Shown: positions 20,520 through 32,417, counted from the first letter of the stretch. The stretch: 64,000 bases of DNA from Vandiemenella viatica (GCA_031002005.1 CM061919.1:33321088-33385087), one strand, 5' to 3'. The notes: generated by a model not told the origin, from the sequence alone. Made by a program: numbers and translations.

Positions 20520-22819
20520 TTAAAGGGTTTTACTGTCACTGCAATTTGATTGTGATATCCAGAGCACATTTCAACCTAACCACGACCGCTAACTTTACAT
20601 TGCAACACAATGGATATATAATTGCGAGTGTTTTAGCCCTGTCACAGTTCAAAATGAAGGTGTATTAAAAAAATAATTGTTATAATTTATGCTAAGCATA
20701 CTTGGAATCATAAAGTTGACAATTTTATCACTACCCAAATTGTATTTAGTAAAACATTTAATGTGTTTAGGTCTATTTGCAGTGTTTGATTTTGTAGCAG
20801 CAATATCAGTATAAATTGTGGTTAGGTTGAAATGCAGCCTGACCCAGAAGGTTCTTGCAAAAATATAAGGCATAAGGAATTCAATTATTATTAGTAATTA
20901 ATAAGCTGCTCTGGTGAAAGCCATGTTAGTGATGACATGTATCGTGAAGTAAGCTAGCTCCTATTGTGCCAGTGTGAATTCTCTCATGGATTTGGCGAAA
21001 ATTGTTTCTGGTCCAGGCTACACTCAATCAAACCACATCAGTTTTGAGATCTGGTGAAGGAAAATGGCTTGAAATGTGGGTAGTTGCATAAAAGCATCTA
21101 AGAAAAAAATACATTTTATTTCTCATGGCATAGGAATGTATTGGTATGGAATTTTGTATTCTTAGTGATCTTAGTACATTCGTTGCTGCAAATGCTATCA
21201 TTGGTGGCATAGATAGTTTAGAATTAGCCAGTTATCGAAAGGTATATCTTTAGGAAATTTCTGACCTAAAGAGTAGTTGATTCTCGGTACACCCTTATTG
21301 GACTGTTAGGGGGCGTCCATAAATTAAATGAGGTGAAATGGGGGGGGGGGGGGGTTCCCACGAAATCTCACCAAGCTTTATTTCCCTATAGGTAAAAAAA
21401 AAAAAATCAGTTTGAAAACCAAATATAAGCTATTAACTAAAAAAAAAAAAAGGATATTTATATTTTTTGCTTCTCAGCATTAATCGTTGATACTAAAATA
21501 AAAAGGGTTAAGCATTTTTTTTTGGGGGGGGGGCTGCATACTACTGGTGCTAACCATTTGAAATTTGGGTTGTTTTGCATTCTCTTTTTTGGAAAATTCA
21601 CCACAAATTAAAATAAATACCAAAATATGAGAGCAATACCCAGCTATTAGATGCCGCCGGCGCTGCAAAATTATTGGAAATCTGTTGAAATGTTGGTTAA
21701 ATCCTTTATTGTACTGTTTTCTTGCCATTTCTGCTTCTCTTAGTATTAAAAAGTCAAATGAAATTAACAAATAGATACTATTTTACTGAGATGTATTACA
21801 ATAAACACTGCCATATTAGAATCAATACAAGTGATCGGCGACAATCCGTTTCATCGATTGTAAACAAAAACCCAATTTCCAAGATGGATACCACCAAATG
21901 AATTTCCCGTAATTTTTTTTCATGTGGTCTAGGCTGAATTGCAACTTAACCACGACCTCTATGCCAAAATGAGACTGTTTAAGTTGATATGATCCCTATA
22001 CCGATAATTTTTGTGTCATTTTTACAGTGCTGGAAAGATTTCGCGGTTGCGCAGAATCTCAAATTTCAGCATTTTTAATTTAATATGAGTCATTTTTTTG
22101 GAAGCAGTTACAACAAATTTCAAAAGATTGTACCAGTTTCGGATAGGTGGAGAAAGAGGCAGATTCCCACATTTCCACACATACTAAGATCCGCGCCTGC
22201 AAAAAGCAGGGGGTAAATGCTAGTTCGTGTTCAAAACGATACCTCGATTATGGATTTATTGAGGGGGGAAAAAATTACACTCGTTTTAGGAATGATGATA
22301 CTTTTGCCTCTCAGGGGTCAAATTCGGAAAAATTCCTTTCTTAAAATATAATGTGACCAGAGCAGAGATCAGTTAATATGGAGGAAAGTAACTGGCTTGT
22401 GACAAGTAAAGACCTATTAGAAATAATAAATATGATTCTCTGGAAGTGTCTACGATAGGTTGTTCTAAGTTATTAGAAAACTCTTTTCTATTTCTTAATC
22501 TGTTGATTAACAGTTTATCACAAGCAATATGTACAAGAAATGATGCCTAATTTTTTATTTCTATTTTTAATCTTGCTTGTCATCAAAACAAAAATTTATC
22601 AAAACACTGGCTGGCAGTTTCTAAATTTTTGTAAAATCTTGAAACAATTTTTGGATGATGTATTTCAATTGCAAGTACATTTTTTTTTTTTCTGAGTATG
22701 ACAAAAGATAAAATGACTTTATGTAACAAGCCACAAGAAGTTTCACTTCAAAAAGACTTCCTCAAGACCTAGTGTGGATTCCCCCCCCCCCCCCCCGATA
22801 GAGTTGTGAGAAGTAGTTC
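20520..22819. other. no gene seen; inverted repeat and homopolymer runs
   Basis: AT-rich DNA. ATTTCAACCTAACCAC at about 20570 and GTGGTTAGGTTGAAAT at about 20818 form an inverted pair enclosing about 230 bp, probably a MITE; a related word recurs near 21945. A GGGGGCGTCCATAAATTA word near 21309 followed by a G-run is typical of an interspersed repeat, and a run of 17 C lies at 22780-22797. Open frames here (for example 21480-21770 minus, 22147-22344 plus) have no recognisable motif and I take them as chance. Confidence 0.35.
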
Positions 22820-23062
22820 ATAATTTATGACTGAGCCTGATGGATGAGCAGTAACATTCTGGCCTTACATTTGGTAGAATGCGGGCTTGAAACCTTTATG
22901 GTCATTCAAATTTTGGTTTCCATGGTTCCCCAAATCACCCTAGGTGAATGCCGGAATGCTTCCTTAAAAAAAAGCCATGGCTGAATGCCTTCCAGTTCCT
23001 TGCTCTCAATCCTCTCCCGCCTGTAATGACCTCCATGATGTGTAAAGCCACAAGAAATAAAA
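22820..23062 (+). mobile_element. diverged SINE, copy 3
   Basis: Same family as 5732-5977 and 35617-35849. The A-box side is worn (GATGAGCAGTAACATTCTGGCC) but the body is clear: TTTCCATGGTTCCCCAAATCA, CCTAGGTGAATGCCGGAATGC, TTCCTTGCTCTCAATCC and GTAATGACCTCCATG. It lacks a clean poly(A) tail and ends near AAGAAATAAAAAG. It is much older than the other two copies. Confidence 0.7.
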
Positions 23063-23449
23063 AGTTTTGCATACTATTATGCAATCATTGTTATTGTTAT
23101 TGTTACATATATATGTTTTTAAAAAAATCATTTCATTCAGCTTATTGTTGCTACAGAGTCCCACACTTCTTTGTAATGGTTAGTTTAAAGGAAACTTATT
23201 TATGTTAATCTTTGTGGTATAAGTTACTTAAAATTGTTAAATTCTCATATATGTAATTAAATAAGTAGTTTGCATTCTCGTTGTTTACACTGGTGAATCA
23301 TAGAATATTGTAGGTTGTGTTCTGTCAAGAAATAACAGTTTTTAAATTAGTTAGCTTTAAAAGATTAATGCAACAACTTTAACTAAAACATATCATTCCT
23401 TAAAACTGATTAGAGGTATTCAAAGATAGTTCAGTCTTTAAAAATTCAT
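23063..23449. other. no gene seen
   Basis: AT-rich filler between the SINE and the RTE-type LINE. There is a short TTGTTA repeat near 23091 and nothing else I can name. Confidence 0.35.
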
Positions 23450-23470
23450 TATAGATTTTTTTTGCTTTCC

Positions 23471-25904
23471 TCAGTCTTTCGACTGGTTTGATGCAATCCT
23501 ACATCCTTTCCTAACCTGTGCTAACCTCTTCATTTCTGCGTACCCCTTACGGCCTACATCCTCAATTATCTGTTTCATATATTCTAATCTCTGTCTTCCT
23601 CTACAGTTCTTACCTTCGACTGTTCCCTCCACCAGCAAATTAACCAATCCAGCATGTCTCAAAATATGACCTACCAGCCTGTCTCTTCTTTCCGTAAGTT
23701 TCTTCCACAAACTTCTTTTCTCCCCCATCATTTCCAAAACTCGTTCATTTCTTACTTTGTCTGTCCACTTAATTTTCAGCATTATTCTGTAGCACCACAT
23801 TTCAAATGCTCCAATTTTCTTTATTTCTGGTATTCCTAAAGTCCATGTTTCACTACCATAATGTGCTGTGCTCTACACAAAGAGTTATAAAAATTTCTTT
23901 CTAATTCCTAGATCAATATTTTAAACTTAAAGGTTTCTCTTTTTCATGAAGGCTCTTTTTGCTAGTGCTATTCTGCTTTTAACATCATTCCTGCTTTGGC
24001 CATCAGTTGTAATTTTACTTCCCAAGTAACAGAATTAACTTACTTCTCCTATTGCATCCGTTCCTATTTTTATATTTAATCTACTAGTATTGGTATCATT
24101 TCTGCTACATTTCATCACTTTTGTCTTGCTTTGATTTATATTCAGTCCAAAATCTTCCCTCAGTATTTTGTTCATGCCATTCAGTAACTTCTCAATATCC
24201 TCAGCCCTCTCTGCTAAGAAGACAATGTCATCAGCAAATCGTAGCATACTGATTTTTTTCTCCCTGAAAACTTTTGCCACATGGAAATTTTTCTTTGACT
24301 TCCTTCATTGCTTCTTCTACATACAAGTTGAATATTAACGGGGATAGACTACAACCTTGTCTCACACCCTTCTTAACTGATGAATATCTCTCGTGATTCT
24401 CTACTTTTATTATTGCCACCTGATTCTTATATAGTTTATAGAGCATTCTTCTTTCTCGATACTTTAGACCTGACTGCTTTAAAATTTTGAACATCTTGTC
24501 CCACCTAACATTATCAAAAGCTTTTTCTAAATCAACAAATGCCATAAAAGTATCTTTGTTTTTCTTGATCTGCCCTTCAAGTATTAATCTTAAAGACAGA
24601 ATTGCTTCCCCTGTACCTCAATTTTTTCTAAACCCAAATTGATCTTCACCTACTATCTCGTCTACTACCCTTTCCATCCTTCTGTATATTATTCTGGTCA
24701 GTAATTTTGAAGCATGTGATGTTTGACTAATGGTGCGATAATTCTCACATTTGTCAGCTTGTGCTTTCTTTGGAAGTGTGAAGATGATATTTTTTATTAA
24801 AATCAGTTGGAATTTCTCTTGTTTCATAACTTTTTGATATCAGCTTGAATAATCTTTCGATTCCTTCTTCTCCTAAGGATTTAAGAAGTTCTGCAGGGAT
24901 CTCATCAATTCCAACTGCCTTATTTGCTTTCAAGTCATTCAGAGCTTTATTAAATTCTGTCCTCAAAACAGGATCTCCTGAGTCATCAATGTCAACATCA
25001 CCTTCATTTTCCATTACACTATTGTTCAAGTCGTCTCCAACATACAGTTTTTCAATGTATTCTTTCCATTGGTTAGCTCTATCTTCTGAGCTTAAAAGAG
25101 GTTTCCCATTGGAAGCTTTAATGTTCATACCTCTTTTCTTCATTTCTCCAAAATTCTGTTTTATCTTTCTGAAGGCTACATCTACTTTACCTACGACCAT
25201 TTCCTTTTCTACTTCTTCACACTTTGCTTGTAGCCATTTTTCTTTTGCTATTTTGCATTCCCTGTTTATTTGATTTCTAAATTGCCTGTACTGCTCTCTT
25301 CCTGCTTCATCCTGAGCATTTTTGTACCTTCTCCTCTGATCCATCAGCTCCAAAATTTCACCTGTGATCCAAGGTTTTCAGGCAGCTTGTTCCCTAAAGC
25401 CTTATGTTTCTTTACCAGCTTTCATTATTTCGGTCTTTAATGCATTCCATTTGTCCTCAGTTGATCTCCTTTCAGAGTTAAGTCTATCATTTCTGCAAAT
25501 TTTTCTCTCGTGCTAGATTGTTTCAGTTTATTCACTTCCAGTCTGTTCTGCTTATACTGGTTCCTTATTCGCTTAATTTTCAGTCTGCATTCCATTATTA
25601 CCGAATTATGCTCAGAGTCTATGTCTGCTCCTGGATACGCTTTACAATCTAGAACTTGATTCCTGAATCTTTGTTTGACCATAATTTAATCTAGCTGATA
25701 TATGCCTGTATCCCCAGGACGTTTCCAGGTTTATATTCTTCTTGCATGGTTCTTAAACGGTGTGTTTGCCACTACTAGCTTATATCTTTCACAAAATTCT
25801 AGCAACCTGCTTCCTCGCTCATTTCTTTCTCCTAGACCAAAACTTCCTACAGTATTCCCCTCTTTTCCTTCTCCCACTATTGTATTCCTATCACCCATGA
25901 TTAT
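23471..25904 (-). pseudogene. endonuclease-RT protein of the RTE-type LINE
   Basis: Order on the minus strand: the rest of the AP-type endonuclease (25437-25904; FRNQVLDCKAYPGADIDSEH shows the SDH-like catalytic His); the RT thumb-to-palm region (24754-25353, KANKAVGIDEIPAELLK); palm motif A (24231-24545, AFVDLEKAFDNV); and VRQGCSLSPLIFNLY. The catalytic box LRFADDIVFLAE is near 24235. The C-terminal region with WVGHILRH-like words is 23471-23800. Stops and frameshifts separate the pieces. In active relatives the protein nicks the target and copies its own RNA. Confidence 0.85.
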
Positions 25905-26029
25905 GAAGAAAAGAGCATAACAGAGTTAAGAGACAGCAGGGTAGTAGGGAATATTTAAAACAACTAAACAAGGACTTAATAACAGCAAATAAAATGGCTA
26001 AAGATGAGTTTATGAAGAGTATTCTCAGT

Positions 26030-26969
26030 GCAGGAGAACCATTGACTCATGCATCAAACTGAGGGGAAGGAAGGGTGTAGAGACACTTATAGATAAGGAT
26101 GGAGAAGAAGTTACTAACAATTTGAAAAAGGCAGAGATTTTAAGTAACTTGTTCAGTGAAAGCATTAGGTACAATGAATCAGAAACATGAGAGTCTAATT
26201 CAGAGAACGAGCTTAACAACACAATTAGAAATGACGATAGTACAAAATTTTATATACATCCTGAGGAAATCATGAAGGAAATAAGAAAGCTGAAAAAACA
26301 TAAAGGGGCTGGTGTAGATAATATTACTACAGATATCTTAAAGATAGCTGGATGTGAAATTCTACCTTATCTTGAAATATTATTAAAATTGAGTCTGGAT
26401 ACTTGCAGCTTACCACAGGACTGGAAAAGTGCCATAGTAGTACCAGTACATAATGGAGGGGTGAGAAATAGAGTTGAGAATTACAGGCCAATCTGTTTGA
26501 CATCAGTGGTAGGTAAATTAATGGAAAGATTGATATTCAACCACATCAGAAATATATGTGAGGAACGTAAATGGTTTTGAAGCAGGCAACATGGGTTCAG
26601 TCAAGGATATTCATGCAAATCCCAGTTGGTGGGATATATGCAAGATATTTCAGATGAAATGGACAAGGGAGGCCAAATTGATAGTGTAGCACTAGATCTG
26701 TCAAAGGCGTTTGACAGAGTAAGCCATAAAATGGTAGTAAATAAAGTAAAAACCATTGGAGTGGATGAGAATGTGATTTGCTGGGTAGAAGAATTTTTAA
26801 AAGGTAGAAAACAAGAAAGTTAGGGTAGGAAATGTAGTATCAAAACAAGTGGAAGTAAAAATGGGTGTGCCACAGGGTAGCATATTGGGACCATTGCTAT
26901 TCATTATTCTAATGAATAATTGTGTTGATTGTTTACTATCTGAAATTAGATTGTTTGCAGATGACATAA
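26030..26969 (+). pseudogene. CR1-like RT, part 1
   Basis: RT fingers and palm: KKHKGAGVDNITTDILK, then LPQDWKSAIVVPVHNGG, ENYRPICLTSVVGKLMER, motif A LDLSKAFDRVSHKM, and a PQGS-like word. It reaches the FADDI catalytic box at its very end, where the Helitron interrupts it. It contains several stops (for example at 26578 and 26821). These are the standard RT motifs 1-5 of jockey-group LINEs. Confidence 0.85.
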
Positions 26970-27546
26970 TCTTATATTTAAAAATGAATTGCTGTTCATT
27001 AGTCTCGCTATAACTCGGGAATGGCTGGGCCGATTTGGCTAATTTTGATCTTGAACTATTTGTGGAAGTTCAGGGAAGGTTTAAACGGTGAGAAAAAATG
27101 GAAAAATTGTGAGGAAAATACTAAAAATGACAATTTAATCTTATATAAAAAAATCAATGTGAGTTTTGTTTACGCTCTATGCGCTGCTAAACTGTTCATC
27201 TGATTACGGTGAAACTTTGGTGAGTTGTCTAGAGCGTTTGAGAGATTGTTCCTAAGAAATAAAATTTTAAAAAAACCACCCCCTCCTCCCCATAACACCC
27301 CATAATTTAAACAACCCAACAGATTTTGTCCGATTTCCACCAAAATTTGCACACGTATACTTAAAAACAAATTGAAAAATATTGCCTATATATGTTTTCC
27401 AAAAACGAAACCCCTCAAGCCCTTCACATCCCCATAATTTACACAAACCCATAGATTTTGTCCGATTTCGACGGAAAATGGCACACTTATACAATTAAAT
27501 ATACAGAAAAATACTGCCTATATATAAAGCATTTATAAAGAATCGT

Positions 27547-28020
27547 GTGTATGGGCAAGTCCATTGTTGGATGTGCTCTGTTGAGTGGCAAAAGCGTGGT
27601 CTTCCACATGCGCATATATTAGTTTGGTTAGTTGACAAAATAAGGCCAGATGAAATTGATTTCATAATTTCAGCTGAGATTCCCGATGAAATAGTTGATC
27701 CAAAATTGCATGCAGTAGTGACTAAACACATGATACATGGACCTTGCAGAGTTTTCAACAACAACTCACCCTGTATGGTCGACGGCAAATGCTCCAAGCG
27801 ATACCCGTGAGACGTGATTGCTGAAACCATCACGGGATATGACGGTTACCCATTGTATCGTTGACGATCAGTTGCGGATGGTGGGCGATCGGTAGTTGTG
27901 ACGGTTAAAGGACAAGATTTTGAAGTAGACTATCGTTGGATTGTGCCCTACTCGCCAATGTTGTTAAAAGCTTTTGAAGCTCACATCAATGAAGAATATT
28001 GTAACTCCGTCAAGTCAATA
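27547..28020 (+). pseudogene. Helitron Rep (HUH) fragment
   Basis: The frame at 27547-27810 carries [13 protein letters not shown]. It contains the two histidines of the HUH motif that hold the metal ion in rolling-circle Rep nucleases. It continues through [21 protein letters not shown], the typical next block, and after a stop into VDYRWIVPYSPMLLKAFEAH (27898 onward). The part upstream of HUH and the catalytic tyrosines are missing or lost downstream of the MITE. Confidence 0.85.
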
Positions 28021-28039
28021 AAGAACATATGTAAAAATG

Positions 28040-28337
28040 CAGGGGTGTATCCGGGGGGGGGGGGGGGAAAGCCGCCTGGCGGCTCAAGTCCTCCCTCCTC
28101 CCCCCCCCCCCCACACACAAAAGTAGGTAGGTCAACCTCCGACATTGTGATTTTTGAGACACTTTTTTTAGCTCTACGGATTCAACGCCCGAGGAGACTA
28201 TAAATACTACCCTTTGCCCGACTCAAGCCACCCCCTGAAGGCAAGCCCCCCTAACCAAAATTCACTCAAACCAAGCCCACCCTCATACCAAAGTCCGCTC
28301 AAGCCCCTCCCAAACTAAAATCCTGGATCCGCCCCTG
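28040..28337 (+). mobile_element. short hAT-like MITE in the Helitron
   Basis: About 298 bp with imperfect terminal repeats: CAGGGGTGTATCC at the left, and CAGGGGCGGATCC read inward from the right. The inside has G- and C-runs and no gene. The flanks TAAAAATG and TAAATATA are similar 8-mers, fitting a worn 8-bp hAT duplication. It splits the Rep coding region. Confidence 0.6.
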
Positions 28338-28362
28338 TAAATATATTAACAAAGGTAGCAAC

Positions 28363-29128
28363 ATGGCCATCTTCGCTGTAACAAATGCAAATGATGAAGT
28401 ATCTCAGTATCAGATGGGTCGTTATATAAGAAGCAACGAAGCTATTTGGCGCATATTTTCATTTGCGATCCACGAAAGACACTCTACAGTGGTCCATTTG
28501 GCAGTTCATCTAGAAAATGGACAACGAGTGTATTTCAATCATGCGAACGTGGCGGATAAGGCAGCACTTCCACCATCGACCACATTAACAAGTTTCTTCT
28601 CAGTTTGTCAAACAGATGTTTTCGCTCGCACTTCGCTGATATGCCACGCTATTACACTTGGAACGCATCATCGAAATCATTTCAGCGTCGGAAACAAGGA
28701 ACACCAGTTGAAGGACACCGAAATGTATTTGCCTCAGATGCTCTTTATGTCGCATCTACACAGTTCATCCAATTAACGATGAATGTTATTATCTTCAATT
28801 GTTGTTGGTGAATGTTCATGGTCCGACATCGTTTCAAAAACTGAGAACGGTTGATGGACATCTGTGTGTGACGTACCGTGAGGCATGTTAACTACTACAA
28901 TTGCTCGAGAACGATTCGCATTGGGATAATACGCTCAAGGAATCCGTCATATCCTCATCGCTTCATCAAATTCGCCCGTTGTTTGCGATTATAATATCGG
29001 CATGTTTTCCCTCGAATCCGAAAGATTTGTGGATGAAATATAGGGATGACATGTCTGAGGATGTGTTGCATCATGTGCGTTGTCAAACTTTGAATCCTAT
29101 ACTACAGAAATTTACAATGAGACATTAA
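28363..29128 (+). pseudogene. Helitron Rep-helicase linker region
   Basis: Overlapping shifted frames: QYQMGRYIRSNEAIWRIFSF then VHLAVHLENGQRVYF (28363-28776), then 28605-28811, then HWDNTLKESVISSSLHQIRP (28901-29128). These words are constant between the Rep and helicase domains of animal Helitrons. Frameshifts near 28620 and stops show decay. Confidence 0.8.
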
Positions 29129-29129
29129 C

Positions 29130-30559
29130 ATGATAGAAGATATGTGTTTATTGGTGGCAAATAAAGTATTGTCGTGTTTGGGCATGACATCACCCAATCG
29201 TCCTATGCGCGATGCATTTAACCACGAGTTACAAAGAGAACAACAGTACGATACTGAAGTATTGACCGAAACAGTTCGTTCAAATGTTCCGCAATTGAAT
29301 GACCAACAACGAATTGTGTACGATACTTTGATTCAAGCTGTGAACAATGGATTTGGGGGAATTTACTTCCTTGACGCTCCCGGGGGGACTGGGAGAATGT
29401 TCCTAATTTCATTGCTGTTGCCAAAGATCTGATCGCAAAATGAAGTAAGTAGCCCTAACGTTGGCTTCATCTGGAATAGCTGCAACATTGTTAGAAGGTG
29501 GACAAACTGCACATTCTGCCTTGAAATTACTATTAAACATGCAAATCAACGAAGCACCAGTTTGCAACATCACCAAAAACAGCGCAATGGCGAATATTCT
29601 ACAGATATGCAAATTGATCATTTGGGATGAATGTACGATGCCCCACAATAGGTCACTGGAGGCACTGGACGGAACGTTAAAAGATCTTCGTGACAACCAA
29701 AATATTTTTGGTGGAGCCTTGATTGTGTTGTCAGGTGATTTACGTCAGACTCTTCCAATTATTCCCCGATCAACTGATGAACTAAAGGCATGCCTAAAAG
29801 CATCTAATTTGTGGCGGAATGTTAAGACACTCCAATAAACAACCAACACGCGAGTGTTTTTGCGACAAGATCAAATTGCGTTTGTGTTTTCGAAGCAGTT
29901 ATAAGATATTACAAATGGTAAAGTCGCAGTTGACACCTCGACCCGATTAACTACACTACACACGCATTTCTGTCACTTCACCGACTCAAAAGAGGAGATT
30001 ATTCAGCGTAATTTTACGGACATAGAACATCAGTTCAGTAACCATAATTGGCTGAGTCAACGAGCAATACTGGCCGCCAAAAACAAAAATGTCAATGATC
30101 TCAATGCGACCCAGGAGAGTTGTTTTCTTACAAATCAGTTGATGCAGTTACAAACCAGGATGATGTAGTTAACTATCCCACAGAGTTTTAAATTCACTTG
30201 AATTGCTTGGACTACCACCTCACAATTTACAATTAAAAGTAGGATCAGTTGTGATTATACTGCGTTACATTAATCAACCTCGACTATGGAATGGAACGAG
30301 ACTGGCTTTGAAAAAGCTAATGAATAACGTGATCGAGACCAAGATCAACAAGGGAAAATACTAAAGAAAGGATCTCTTGATCCCGTGTATACCGATGATT
30401 CCAACGGATTTGCCATTCGATTTTAAGCGTCTACAATTTCCCGTGCATCTGGCCTTTGCGATGACCATAAATAAATCGCAAGGTCAGTCGTTGCAAGTTT
30501 TCGGAATCAACTTGGAGCTTCCCTGTTTCGCGCATGGACACTTATACGTCGCGTGCTAG
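29130..30559 (+). pseudogene. Helitron PIF1-like helicase
   Basis: Helicase motifs in order: Walker A YFLDAPGGTGRMF (29365-29400), where the nucleotide-binding lysine is changed to arginine; Ia-like ASSGIAATLLEGGQTAHS; Walker B LIIWDECTM (about 29615); LSGDLRQTLPII; and motif VI FAMTINKSQGQSL (about 30455), close to the end. The region 29840-30370 holds stops. The Lys-to-Arg change alone should damage ATP hydrolysis. Confidence 0.85.
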
Positions 30560-31140
30560 CGCGTCGGAAAGCCATCATCTGTATATATTTGCGCACCGCA
30601 AAAAATATAGTTCATCATAAAGCTTTAAATTGATTAAGTGTGTAACTGTGTTGTATTTAATGTAGATAAAAAATTTGTATTCATTTGAATTGTTAGCAAA
30701 TTTCGTTTAGAGACCGATCGAAATTAAAAGTGTAAGATATATTATCCTGAATGTTTGTGAGGGTGTGCATGTGGGTGTATGTGAAATGTATATGTGGTGT
30801 TGTTACTAAAACATATCCGTCAGAATTAAAATTATTATTGTTTTACATTCGTCACAACGTAACAAAATGTTATAACAACTAGGAAATGAACATCAGTTGT
30901 CGTGCCGCTGAATCCACTTTTTTCAAAGCGGGCAATGCATATTATATTAGAAACCAAAAAAAAAAAAAAAATTAGTAGTTGACATAAGTGTTTGTAGTAG
31001 AACAACTGCATAAACCGTGACGTGCACAAAAGAGACACTATTGTACAGTCACGACAATAAAGAGTTTTTGATAGGTGATGCCATCTCAATACATTATACA
31101 TATATGGTGTAGGTGAAACGAAGTTCACCGGGTCATCTAG

Positions 31141-31950
31141 TGCTGTATAAAAGAATCAAAACGATAGAGGATTGTAAACAGTTGCAGAGTGATCTGGACA
31201 GGATATCTAGTTGGGTTGGTAAACATGGAATGAAGATAAATGCAAAGAAGTGTCAGCTTATTAGATACAAAAAAAAAAAAAAAAAAAAAAAGGTTAATTA
31301 TGAATATAAGGTGGGGAAAGAAATGCTTGCTGAAGACTTGAAATGTAAATATCTTGGCATTACTTTTGATAACAAGCTTAACTGGGCAGGACACATTGGA
31401 CTGGTGGTAGAAAAAGGTTTCAAAGTTCTGCACTTGTTGGAGAGCGTGATGAGGGGATGTACGACAGAATTAAAGAAATTGGGTTACAAAACTTTGGTCA
31501 GACCATTGCTCGAATATGGTAGTGTAGTATGGGACACTCATTTTACGTATCAAATACAGGAGTTGGAGAGGGTGCAAAAAAGGGCTGCTAGATTTGTTTC
31601 TGGAAGTTATCACTGAATGCAATCAGTGACGGATATGATAAAGGAGCTGGAATGGGATTCATTGGAAGACAGGAGGAGGATGAGGAGGGTCTTAGAAGTG
31701 TACAGGGCATATACTGGCGATGAGGCATGGAAAGATATTGCAATAGGTATGAAAAGTAGTGCATGGAAGGGAAAAGATGACCATGACCACAAGCTGGCAC
31801 TCGATTTCAGGCACAAGGGTGTGTGAAGATTTTCATTTTTAGGTAAGGGTGTCAGGGATTGGAATTAGTTACCAAGAGAAATGATGAATAATTTACCGAA
31901 AACTTTGAAAGAATTTAAAGATAAAATTTGTAGAGGGCAAATGTAGGTGG
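31141..31950 (+). pseudogene. CR1-like RT, part 2
   Basis: It continues directly after the catalytic box: DRISSWVGKHGMKINAKKC, then a lysine run made by an A-tract at 31269-31290. After that come LGITFDNKLNWAGHI, VRPLLEYGSVVWDTH and ELERVQKRAARFVSG, the classic CR1/L2 C-terminal words, and SVTDMIKELEWDSLEDRRR. One stop at 31614 and a shift near 31825 break the frame. The A-tract is a likely replication-slippage expansion. Confidence 0.85.
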
Positions 31951-32178
31951 TTGCAGGATAGGGGGAAGATGGGTGTGTAGGGAAATTGCCACCGGAGCCT
32001 GTACTCCATTGCAATTAAATAATAATAATTAGATTTTCCTCCCCCTTTACATATTGGATTAATTCTTCGATTTCAGTGTATATTTTTTCTATTTCTTCGT
32101 CATCTTCCTGTGACGTTTGCATATACACTTGTGCTAATGTGGTTGGGATGGGCTTAGTTTCTAACTTATAGATTTAGT

Positions 32179-32404
32179 ATGAGAAACAAGACTTTCCCGG
32201 CATATTTTTGATATGAAATCTTCACGGGTTCTCTGCCTGATAGTATTATCGAAAAACAAGCTATCGGCAGCTTGTTTTACCACCATCATTAATTCCAGTT
32301 GCCACATACGTACAATGGACCTGATGATGGCGGCAGAGCAAGCCACCAAAAGCTTGTCTTTTGATAATACTATCCGGAGGAGAACCCGTGAAGATTTCGT
32401 TTCA
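32179..32404 (+). mobile_element. mini-Penelope element (226 bp, ends only)
   Basis: The two halves are inverted: ATCTTCACGGGTTCTC..GATAGTATTATC on the left, and GATAATACTATCCGGAGGAG..GAACCCGTGAAGAT on the right. The tip at the left carries CTTTCCCGGC, as in the full Penelope-like elements. The centre has GACCTGATGATGGCGGCAG and AAAGCTTGTC, matching their hammerhead-like zone. A 13-bp target duplication TTATAGATTTAGT flanks it (32166-32178, 32405-32417). There is no coding capacity. It would have to be moved by a full Penelope-like RT. Confidence 0.75.
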
Positions 32405-32417
32405 TTATAGATTTAGT

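Larger units (their letters stand above)
26970..31140 (+). mobile_element. Helitron with broken Rep-helicase
   Basis: The 5' end starts with TC (26970) and continues AAAATGAATTGCTGTTC..TAGTCTCGCT, a well-known Helitron head. The 3' end is CTAG (31137-31140), preceded by the hairpin GGTGAA-ACGAAG-TTCACC (31112-31129). It sits between an A (26969) and a T (31141), as Helitrons do, with no target duplication; both sides are one LINE frame. The coding part holds a HUH Rep fragment and a PIF1-like helicase in pieces. A hAT MITE lies within. Confidence 0.9.
25905..32029 (+). mobile_element. CR1-like (jockey-group) LINE, split by a Helitron
   Basis: A plus-strand LINE lacking its 5' part and starting near the end of the endonuclease. 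Its own sequence is 25905-26969 plus 31141-32029. The 3' end, GCCACCGGAGCCTGTACTCC then ATTAAATAATAATAATT, recurs in four other fragments of the window (18040, 33045, 33495, 37755). Its insertion point in the RTE-type LINE is clean: taking it out restores one endonuclease frame. The RT box FADDI ends at 26969 and the next codons (LYKRI) begin at 31141. Confidence 0.85.
23460..32165 (-). mobile_element. RTE-type LINE, split by a nested CR1-like LINE
   Basis: A minus-strand, 5'-truncated LINE whose 3' end is an A-run at 23460-23464. TTATAGATTT occurs at both borders (23450-23459 and 32166-32175), a likely 10-bp target duplication. Its own sequence is 23460-25904 plus 32030-32165; everything between is the insertion 25905-32029. 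The insertion cut the endonuclease gene: codons for GEENL end at about 32030 and codons for the following IMGD start at about 25900, in the same frame. The tail, with MWCYRIMLKIKWTDKVRNERV and GHILRHAG, is the form often annotated as endonuclease-reverse transcriptase in insects. Confidence 0.85.

Noticed and set aside
21309..21540. G-runs and A-runs as functional motifs (also 22780, 28051, 38270, 45222)
   Set aside because: Homopolymer tracts typical of repeat tails or slippage; no quadruplex-type spacing or conserved context visible.
22147..22344. 65-codon frame with YLDYGFIEGG
   Set aside because: Slightly like the start of BED/ZMYM-type hAT proteins but with no zinc ligands or continuation.
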